A stretch of 7,378 nucleotides of DNA from Oxalobacteraceae bacterium (GTDB taxonomy: Bacteria; Pseudomonadota; Gammaproteobacteria; Burkholderiales; Burkholderiaceae_D): assembly GCA_947446335.1 (NCBI GenBank), contig CANFGA010000143.1, positions 1 to 7,378 of the forward strand. The letters are read 5' to 3'. The position numbers were made by a program, and so were the translations under genes. Shown here piece after piece: positions 1 to 4,478 of this stretch. Each line of letters begins with the position of its first letter. Positions within the stretch are counted from its first letter, which is position 1. Under the pieces are notes generated by a model. The model searched no databases and was not told the DNA's origin. It was given only the letters and a program-made list of their open reading frames with translations.

Positions 1-267
1 GACCGGCTTGCCTTCCTCGATGCCGACCTGGTAGACGCGATTTTCATAGCTGTTCAGCGCCAGCAAGCGGCCATCGCTACGCAAGCCGACGCTATCCAAT
101 GCATCGAGCACCGATCCAGGGTCCAGCGTAGAAAAAGGATGAGGCGCCTTGTCGGCGGGATTGGCCTCGATCTGTCGATCGGGCTCGCCATTGGGATCGC
201 AATCTGGCTGACGATCCGGATCGTCGGCAAAATTATCGGCTGCATGCTGCGGGTGTGGGATAGTCAT
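1..267 (-). CDS. srkA: SrkA/YihE-family stress-response serine/threonine protein kinase, N-terminal part (cut by window edge)
   Basis: The minus strand from the ATG at 267-265 is open for 89 codons to base 1, so the rest of the gene lies left of the window. From about residue 41 the translation reads HPFSTLDPGSVLDAL, then LNSYENRVYQVGIEEGKPV. This matches the start of E. coli SrkA (YihE), which has a HPDTIMDAL-like segment followed by LNSYENRVYQ, the first strands of its aminoglycoside-phosphotransferase-like kinase fold. SrkA is a cytoplasmic Ser/Thr kinase that in E. coli promotes survival under stress and counteracts MazF-linked death. The catalytic and metal-binding residues are outside the window and cannot be checked. 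Compared with E. coli, the conserved part is preceded by about 40 residues rather than about a dozen; this extra segment is rich in Asp, Pro, Asn and Gln and contains PDRQ twice. I see no other ATG in frame before the conserved block. The family call is strong; the start is less certain. Confidence 0.85.
   Translation of the reverse strand, partial: MTIPHPQHAADNFADDPDRQPDCDPNGEPDRQIEANPADKAPHPFSTLDPGSVLDALDSVGLRSDGRLLALNSYENRVYQVGIEEGKPV
210..225. repeat. Perfect 16-bp palindrome inside srkA
   Basis: GACGATCCGGATCGTC equals its own reverse complement over all 16 bases, and the next base pair out does not match. It lies within the codons for the acidic N-terminal extension of SrkA (DDPDRQ). 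It could be chance, helped by Asp/Arg codons and by the high frequency of GATCG in this genome, or a binding site. The perfect symmetry is seen directly; any function is guesswork. Confidence 0.5.
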
Positions 268-273
268 GTGCCC

Positions 274-279
274 ATTGTA
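274..279 (-). promoter_or_regulatory. Possible -10 element for srkA, very close to the start codon
   Basis: The minus strand reads TACAAT GGGCAC ATG, so a good -10-like hexamer ends only 6 bases before the start codon of srkA. Transcription from it would begin at or next to the ATG, giving a leaderless mRNA. No convincing -35 hexamer is present 16-18 bases further upstream, and no strong Shine-Dalgarno sequence precedes the ATG. It is a weak candidate based on one hexamer. Confidence 0.25.
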
Positions 280-369
280 CGGCGCAATCGCGGGGCGCTC
301 GCTCCAGCAGCGATCGGCGCATGCTCCACGGGTGACCCAACTTCCCGCACGCAAGCGCCCGGCAACGCG

Positions 370-375
370 TATACT
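370..375 (+). promoter_or_regulatory. Possible -10 element for the yecA-family gene
   Basis: TATACT lies 28 bases before the ATG at 404, which would leave a leader of roughly 20 bases holding the weak AAAGAG ribosome-binding site at 392-397. There is no good -35 hexamer at the usual distance. The 136-bp spacer 268-403 between the divergent srkA and yecA starts must carry the promoters of both genes. Apart from these hexamers I see only a short GGGTGACCC palindrome at 330-338. Confidence 0.3.
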
Positions 376-403
376 GCGACCTTCCCCAGATAAAGAGCAC
401 GCC

Positions 404-1102
404 ATGCAACTCGACCAGCCCCTGTCAGACAAAGAATTCGATGAACTTGACCAGTTTTTGCTCTCGGAGCGCTGCCCCGAAGATGCGATGACGATGGATA
501 CGCTGCACGGCTTTCTGACCGCGATTGCGATCGGACCGGAAGACATCATGCTGGCCGAATGGCTGCCGCATGTCTGGGGCATAGACAGCACGACCGGACC
601 AAGCTTCAAGAATGCCAAGGAATCGGAGCGCATCATCGGCTTGATCTCGCGCTTCATGAATGAAATCATGGTCACGCTGGAAGTGGCGCCCAAAGAATTC
701 GAGCCGCTGTTTTGCGAACATGAACACGAAGGCAAAACGTTGATCGACGCCGAAGCGTGGTGCTGGGGTTTCTGGGAAGGTTTGGAAATGCGCAATGAAG
801 CCTGGGACCCGATCTTCCAGTCCAATTTCGCGCCGCTGATGCGCCCGATCTACCTGCTGGGTGCCGACGAAGTCGAGGAAGACGAACTCGAATTGATGGA
901 CAATCCGGTCAAGGCCCACAAACTGGCGATCGAAATCGAATCGAACTTGCCGGACATCCACCGCTTCTTCGTACCGCTGCGCAAATCGGCGGTCGCCACC
1001 GTCAAGCGCGAAACGCCGAAGATCGGCCGCAACGACGATTGCTCTTGCGGCAGCGGCAAGAAATACAAGAAGTGCTGCGGCGCCGATCCCGTCGCGCAAT
1101 AA
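404..1102 (+). CDS. yecA: YecA-family (UPF0149) protein with C-terminal SEC-C zinc-binding motif
   Basis: The product is 232 residues, close to the 221 of E. coli YecA, and resembles it along its length. The helical UPF0149 region spans about residues 8-190, with LHGFLTAIAIGPEDI at 34-48, EWLPHVWG at 52-59, EPLF at 100-103 and AWCWGFWEGL at 118-127. After a short linker, the tail GRNDDCSCGSGKKYKKCC carries the SEC-C pattern CxCx8CC at C213, C215, C224 and C225. This motif binds zinc or iron and is also found at the C-terminus of SecA, where it contacts SecB and ribosomes. The family probably works in protein export or nascent-chain handling, but its exact role here is unproven. The reading frame stays open upstream to 266, but homology starts near M1 at 404, where a weak AAAGAG lies 6 bases upstream. 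The middle is strongly acidic (EVEEDELELMD, about 156-166). The gene converges on orn. Confidence 0.9.
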   Translation: MQLDQPLSDKEFDELDQFLLSERCPEDAMTMDTLHGFLTAIAIGPEDIMLAEWLPHVWGIDSTTGPSFKNAKESERIIGLISRFMNEIMVTLEVAPKEFEPLFCEHEHEGKTLIDAEAWCWGFWEGLEMRNEAWDPIFQSNFAPLMRPIYLLGADEVEEDELELMDNPVKAHKLAIEIESNLPDIHRFFVPLRKSAVATVKRETPKIGRNDDCSCGSGKKYKKCCGADPVAQ

Positions 1103-1112
1103 AATCGTCCGT

Positions 1113-1142
1113 CTCCCTCCTCCCGCGCGCGGGGGAAGGGAG
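1113..1142 (-). terminator. GC-rich hairpin between the convergent yecA and orn genes, likely terminator
   Basis: CTCCCTCCTCCCGC pairs with GCGGGGGAAGGGAG: up to 13 base pairs around a four-base CGCG loop, with one C-A mismatch (1119/1136) and one G-T wobble (1121/1134). It fills most of the 44-bp gap between the yecA stop (1102) and the orn stop (1147). On the minus strand a TTTTATT run (1104-1098) follows, but about 7 bases after the stem, so it is not a textbook terminator. On the plus strand no T-run follows. The CCCTCCTCCCGC...GCGGGGGAAGGG shape also resembles the extragenic repeat hairpins that are scattered in many proteobacterial genomes. Confidence 0.55.
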
Positions 1143-1146
1143 CAAA

Positions 1147-1743
1147 TCAGAGCTGAATGAAATGCTCGCGGTAATACTTCAGCTCTTCGACCGATTCCAG
1201 GATGTCGGCCAGCGCAGTGTGCTTTTGCTGCTTCTTGAAGCCGTTCGCAATCGATGGCTTCCAGCGCTTGCACAATTCCTTCAACGTCGATACATCCACA
1301 TTACGATAGTGAAAGAACGCTTCCAGCTTCGGCATCCCGCGCACCATGAAGCGGCGATCCTGGCCGATCGTGTTGCCGCACATCGGTGATTTTCCGGACG
1401 GAACATATTGCTTCAGGAAGGCAATCAGGTGCGCTTCGGCTTCGGCTTCGGTCACGGTCGAGGCCTTGACCCGGTCGATCAGCCCGGAGCGGCCATGGGT
1501 GCCCTTGTTCCATGCATCCATCTTGCCCAGCGTCTCGTCGGACTGATGGATCACGAAGACCGGACCCTGGGCCAGGATATTGAGATGCATGTCGGTGACG
1601 ACGACGGCCACTTCGATGATGCGGTCGGTATCGGGCTCGAGTCCGGTCATTTCCATGTCGACCCAGACCAGATTCATTTCATTTGGGCGCATCGCCACTG
1701 GCGCTGCGGTCAACGGGTGCGCTTGCTCGTTCTCTTGTGACAT
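1147..1743 (-). CDS. orn: Oligoribonuclease (3'-5' exoribonuclease, DEDDh family)
   Basis: Orn degrades RNA of two to a few nucleotides, including pGpG from c-di-GMP breakdown, to mononucleotides and is the last step of mRNA decay in the cytoplasm. The product has 198 residues. All DEDDh catalytic residues are present: D29 and E31 in WVDMEMTGLEPDTDRIIE, D129 in GNTIGQDRRFM, and H175 and D180 in KQQKHTALADI. Each sits exactly 17 positions later than in the 181-residue E. coli enzyme. The shift comes from a longer N-terminus (MSQENEQAHPLTAAPVA). A start at M18 would give the usual length, but no Shine-Dalgarno sequence precedes it, whereas GAGGAG lies upstream of the ATG at 1743, so I keep the long form. 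The gene diverges from the Ste24-type protease gene across only 46 bp. It is one of the surest calls in the window. Confidence 0.97.
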   Translation of the reverse strand: MSQENEQAHPLTAAPVAMRPNEMNLVWVDMEMTGLEPDTDRIIEVAVVVTDMHLNILAQGPVFVIHQSDETLGKMDAWNKGTHGRSGLIDRVKASTVTEAEAEAHLIAFLKQYVPSGKSPMCGNTIGQDRRFMVRGMPKLEAFFHYRNVDVSTLKELCKRWKPSIANGFKKQQKHTALADILESVEELKYYREHFIQL

Positions 1744-1750
1744 AATTCTC

Positions 1751-1756
1751 TATACT
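1751..1756 (+). promoter_or_regulatory. Possible -10 element for the protease operon
   Basis: TATACT lies 33 bases before the protease ATG at 1790, in the 46-bp spacer shared with the divergent orn. A poor -35 candidate, TTCTCT, lies at 1730-1735 with a short 15-base spacing, inside the first codons of orn. The hexamer overlaps the complement of the orn ribosome-binding site, so transcription in the two directions would share these bases. The call rests on one hexamer only. Confidence 0.25.
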
Positions 1757-1760
1757 CCTC
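1755..1760 (-). promoter_or_regulatory. Ribosome-binding site of orn
   Basis: GAGGAG on the minus strand lies 11 bases before the ATG at 1743. The match is strong but the spacing slightly long. It favours this ATG over the internal M18 and M23 codons, which have no such sequence in front. Confidence 0.65.
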
Positions 1761-1789
1761 ATCAATTCGCCATTTTCTCACAGGCATAC

Positions 1790-3055
1790 ATGTATTCACT
1801 CGCATTTTCCACTTTGTTTGTCGCTTTCCTGATCATAACGCTGCTGCTGCGCTTCTGGTTGGCGTCGCGCCATATCCGCCACGTGCTGCGCAACCGGGGC
1901 ACGGTGCCAGCCGAATTCGCGGACAAGATCCCGCTGGCGGCGCACCAGAAGGCGGCCGATTACACGGTCGCGAAGACCAAGTTCGGTTTGCTGACACTGG
2001 CCGTCAATAGCGTGGTTTTGATCGGTTTCACGCTGCTGGGCGGCTTGCAATGGCTGTCGCAAAACGTCTATCAATTGAGCGGACCGGGAATGACGTACCA
2101 GATCGCGCTGCTGGTCGCGTTCGCCGTCATCTCCAGCCTGATCGACTTGCCGTTCGATTATTACAAGCAATTCGTTCTCGAGCAGCGCTTCGGCTTCAAC
2201 AAGATGACCCGCGCGCTGTTCTTTGCCGATGCCGGCAAAGGCGCCTTGGTGGGCGCGGCGATCGGCCTACCCTTGATCTGGGTCGTCTTGAGCTTGATGG
2301 GCCAGACCGGCGACCTGTGGTGGCTCTATGCATGGCTGGTCTGGAGCGGCTTTCAGCTCTTGATGATGGTGCTATACCCGAGCGTGATCGCACCGCTGTT
2401 CAACAAATTCACACCGCTGGCCGACCAGGCGCTGAAGCAGCGCATCGAGGGCTTGATGGCGCGCGTCGGCTTTGCCTCGAAAGGCTTGTTCGTGATGGAT
2501 GGCTCGAAGCGCAGCGCGCACGGCAATGCCTATTTTTCAGGCTTTGGCGCCAACAAGCGCATCGTGTTTTTCGACACCTTGCTGGCGCGCCTGGCGCCGC
2601 AGGAAATCGAGGCGGTGCTGGCGCATGAACTGGGCCACTTCAAGCTCAAACACATCGTCAAGCGCATCCTGATGCTGTTTGCGATTTCGCTCGCCTTCCT
2701 GGCGCTGCTCGGCTACCTGAAGAACCAGCTCTGGTTTTACACTGGCCTGGGACTCGACCCGCTGTTGCTGCCGGGCCAGAGCAACGACGCGATGGCACTG
2801 ATCCTGTTCATGCTGGTGCTGCCGGTATTTACCTTTTTGCTGGCGCCGTTGATGTCGCTCGGCTCACGCAAGCATGAATTCGAAGCCGATGCTTTCGCCG
2901 CCACCCATACCGATGCGCGCGACCTGGTGTCGGCGCTGGTAAAAATGTATGAAGACAATGCATCGACGCTGACACCGGATCCGCTGCATTCAGCCTTTTA
3001 CGATTCGCATCCACCGGCCGGCGTGCGCATATTGCACCTGAACCGCGCCAATTGA
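1790..3055 (+). CDS. Ste24-type (CAAX prenyl protease-like) M48 zinc metalloprotease, integral membrane
   Basis: The product has 421 residues, near the size of eukaryotic Ste24 and longer than HtpX (about 290). The zinc site is complete: HELGH at 279-283, with H279 and H283 as ligands and E280 as the catalytic base, and E363 in HEFEADAF as the third ligand. Conserved Ste24 blocks include GSKRSAHGNAYFSGFG (238-253), KRIVFFDTLL (256-265) and the late SHPPAGVRI (406-414). Hydrophobic segments at about 4-24, 66-86, 103-121, 150-170, 177-198, 291-309 and 334-355 suggest roughly seven membrane helices, as in Ste24. It probably cleaves membrane or misfolded proteins in the inner membrane. Bacteria do not farnesylate proteins, so the CAAX name is by homology only and the substrate is unknown. 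The ATG at 1790 has a weak AGG 5 bases upstream and begins right at the first helix. It heads the plus-strand gene run and is followed by phhB after 51 bp. Confidence 0.92.
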   Translation: MYSLAFSTLFVAFLIITLLLRFWLASRHIRHVLRNRGTVPAEFADKIPLAAHQKAADYTVAKTKFGLLTLAVNSVVLIGFTLLGGLQWLSQNVYQLSGPGMTYQIALLVAFAVISSLIDLPFDYYKQFVLEQRFGFNKMTRALFFADAGKGALVGAAIGLPLIWVVLSLMGQTGDLWWLYAWLVWSGFQLLMMVLYPSVIAPLFNKFTPLADQALKQRIEGLMARVGFASKGLFVMDGSKRSAHGNAYFSGFGANKRIVFFDTLLARLAPQEIEAVLAHELGHFKLKHIVKRILMLFAISLAFLALLGYLKNQLWFYTGLGLDPLLLPGQSNDAMALILFMLVLPVFTFLLAPLMSLGSRKHEFEADAFAATHTDARDLVSALVKMYEDNASTLTPDPLHSAFYDSHPPAGVRILHLNRAN

Positions 3056-3076
3056 ATTACAGCGCAATTACAGCGC
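3055..3076 (+). repeat. Perfect tandem repeat of an 11-bp unit between the protease gene and phhB
   Basis: AATTACAGCGC occurs twice head to tail with no mismatch, beginning on the last base of the protease stop codon. It fills the first half of the 51-bp spacer and ends 18 bases before the phhB ribosome-binding site. It is probably a recent local duplication; I see no pairing or known protein-binding pattern in it. Confidence 0.75.
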
Positions 3077-3094
3077 CCCATGAATCAGAATAAC

Positions 3095-3099
3095 GAGGA
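3095..3099 (+). promoter_or_regulatory. Ribosome-binding site that fixes the phhB start
   Basis: GAGGA lies 7 bases before the ATG at 3107, an ideal spacing. An earlier in-frame ATG at 3080 has only AT-rich repeat and CCCC in front, so it is unlikely to be the start. Confidence 0.75.
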
Positions 3100-3106
3100 C
3101 ACCACC

Positions 3107-3466
3107 ATGAATACGATCAAGAGCGACCTAGCACACCAACAATGCATCGAACGCAAGACAGCACTGACCGCTGACAGTCTGCCGCAATGGCTGGCCCTGA
3201 CGCCAGGTTGGCAACTCGAGGACGGCAAGTTGTGCCGCACTTTTGCATTCAAAAACTATTATCAGACGCTGGCCTTCGTCAATGCGCTGGCGGCGATGGT
3301 GCACAAGCAAGACCACCATCCCGAGCTGACCATCACCTACAATCAATGCGTCGTCCGCTACGACACGCACTCGGTCAACGAGGGCCGCGGCGGTTTGTCG
3401 GAAAGCGACTTCATTTGCGCAGCCAGAGCCGACGCGATCTACCGGGACGGAGTAAAGCCGGAATGA
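3107..3466 (+). CDS. phhB: Pterin-4a-carbinolamine dehydratase
   Basis: The enzyme dehydrates 4a-hydroxytetrahydrobiopterin, helping to regenerate the pterin cofactor of phenylalanine hydroxylase; in bacteria lacking that enzyme it may serve other pterin or folate chemistry. The product has 119 residues, usual for the family. The catalytic His pair is H70 and H71 in KQDHHPELTITYN, and the third His is H88 in YDTHSV. The H71-H88 distance of 17 is the same as between His62 and His79 of the rat enzyme. GGLSESDFICAARADAI (105 to 111 at the end) is the usual C-terminal helix motif, preceded by a slightly enlarged loop NEGRGG (91-96). The start at 3107 is chosen from the strong GAGGA; starting at 3080 would add nine non-conserved residues. 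No phenylalanine hydroxylase gene lies in the window. The stop overlaps the rsgA start (ATGA, 3463-3466), so the two are probably co-translated. Confidence 0.93.
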   Translation: MNTIKSDLAHQQCIERKTALTADSLPQWLALTPGWQLEDGKLCRTFAFKNYYQTLAFVNALAAMVHKQDHHPELTITYNQCVVRYDTHSVNEGRGGLSESDFICAARADAIYRDGVKPE

Positions 3467-4431
3467 GCAGTGGGACGAGCAACATCAAGAAATCTGGCAA
3501 GTCTGAAAAATCGGGCAAAGCCGACGCCATTGCCAGCTTGAGCGGCATCATCATCGCCGCCCACGGTCGCCATTACCTGGCCGACGCCGATGGCTTGAAG
3601 CTGCAATGCGTCACGCGCGGCAAGAAGACCAATGTCGCGGTCGGCGACAGCGTGCAGCTGACCTTGACCTCGCCCAACCAGGCGGTGATCGATGCCATTG
3701 CCGAGCGCAAGACGCTGCTGTACCGCTCCGATCAGTACAAGTCGAAGCTGCTGGCGGCCAATCTGACGCAACTGTTCATCGTCGTCGCAACCGAACCGGG
3801 CTTTGCCGACGATCTGATTTCGCGCTCGCTGGTGGCGGCCGACGCGGCTGGCATCGAAGCCCATATCATCTTGAACAAGACCGACGTGGCGGACTTGCTG
3901 CCCAGAACGCGCGAGCGGCTGTTGCAGTACGCGCAACTGGGTTACCCTATCCACGAAGTGTCGGCGCGCGCCGATCCGGAGCACGCGATCGCCACCTTGA
4001 TGCCGCTGCTGGCCGGACAATCGTCGATCCTGATCGGCCAATCCGGGATGGGAAAATCATCGCTGATCAACCTGCTGGTGCCCGACGCCGATATCGCGGT
4101 GCGTGAAATCTCAGCCGCACTCGACACCGGCAAGCACACCACGACCTTCACCCGCCTCTACAAGTTGGAGCAAGATTCAGCCCAGCAAGCGACGATCATC
4201 GATTCGCCCGGCTTCCAGGAGTTCGGCCTCTATCATTTGAGCGAGGGCATGCTGGAACGCGCCTTTCGCGAATTTTCGCCGTATCTGGGTGGCTGCAAGT
4301 TTTACAATTGCCGCCACCTGATCGAACCATCGTGCGCGGTGCTGGCGGCAGTGGCCGAGGGCAAGATCACGCGCATGCGCCACACGCTGTATGGCCAACT
4401 GTTGCACGAGTCGGCGCAAACGCTGTATTAA
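3463..4431 (+). CDS. rsgA: Ribosome small-subunit-dependent GTPase A (RsgA/YjeQ)
   Basis: RsgA is a circularly permuted GTPase that checks the decoding centre in late 30S assembly and helps release RbfA. The 322-residue product has all expected parts. A Lys/Ser-rich tail (1-20) precedes an OB-fold at about 25-80. The GTPase motifs follow in permuted order: G4 NKTD at 138-141, G1 GQSGMGKSS at 192-200, a Thr cluster TTT at 226-228 in the G2 region and G3 DSPG at 247-250. The zinc site CX4CXHX5C is C278, C283, H285 and C291. The ATG at 3463 overlaps the phhB stop by ATGA, with GGAG at 3449-3452 ten bases before it. The frame is open much further upstream, but that part only shadows phhB. It is slightly shorter than E. 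coli RsgA (350), mainly at the N-terminus. The identification is very secure. Confidence 0.97.
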   Translation: MSSGTSNIKKSGKSEKSGKADAIASLSGIIIAAHGRHYLADADGLKLQCVTRGKKTNVAVGDSVQLTLTSPNQAVIDAIAERKTLLYRSDQYKSKLLAANLTQLFIVVATEPGFADDLISRSLVAADAAGIEAHIILNKTDVADLLPRTRERLLQYAQLGYPIHEVSARADPEHAIATLMPLLAGQSSILIGQSGMGKSSLINLLVPDADIAVREISAALDTGKHTTTFTRLYKLEQDSAQQATIIDSPGFQEFGLYHLSEGMLERAFREFSPYLGGCKFYNCRHLIEPSCAVLAAVAEGKITRMRHTLYGQLLHESAQTLY

Positions 4432-4467
4432 GGCTAGCCTGGCGCCGGCTTGGCGCTACCCTGCTGC

Positions 4468-4471
4468 GGAG
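4468..4471 (+). promoter_or_regulatory. Ribosome-binding site of the TPR-GAF histidine kinase gene
   Basis: GGAG lies 7 bases before the ATG at 4479. This spacing and the TPR-like character of the sequence immediately after M1 support the start at 4479. The 47-bp spacer 4432-4478 shows no T-run that would mark a terminator after rsgA. Confidence 0.7.
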
Positions 4472-4478
4472 CTGATCC

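Noticed and set aside
330..338. Short GGGTGACCC palindrome in the srkA-yecA spacer as an operator
   Set aside because: Four base pairs around one base is too short to separate from chance, and no second copy is nearby.
425..1273. Long minus-strand open frame (282 codons) opposite yecA and the end of orn
   Set aside because: It is antisense to yecA with its clear SEC-C motif and runs into orn in another frame. It shows no family motif and has the Arg/Gln-rich composition of a shadow frame.
1580..1789. N-terminal extension of the membrane protease back to 1580
   Set aside because: The extra residues lie antisense to orn and are not protease-like. The first membrane helix begins right after the ATG at 1790.
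3187..3462. N-terminal extension of RsgA back to 3187
   Set aside because: It only shadows phhB in another frame. The ATG at 3463 has a ribosome-binding site and overlaps the phhB stop in the usual ATGA manner.
4432..4478. Possible terminator between rsgA and the kinase gene (AGCC/GGCT and TGGCGC repeats)
   Set aside because: The pairing is only four bases with mismatches inside, and no T-run follows.
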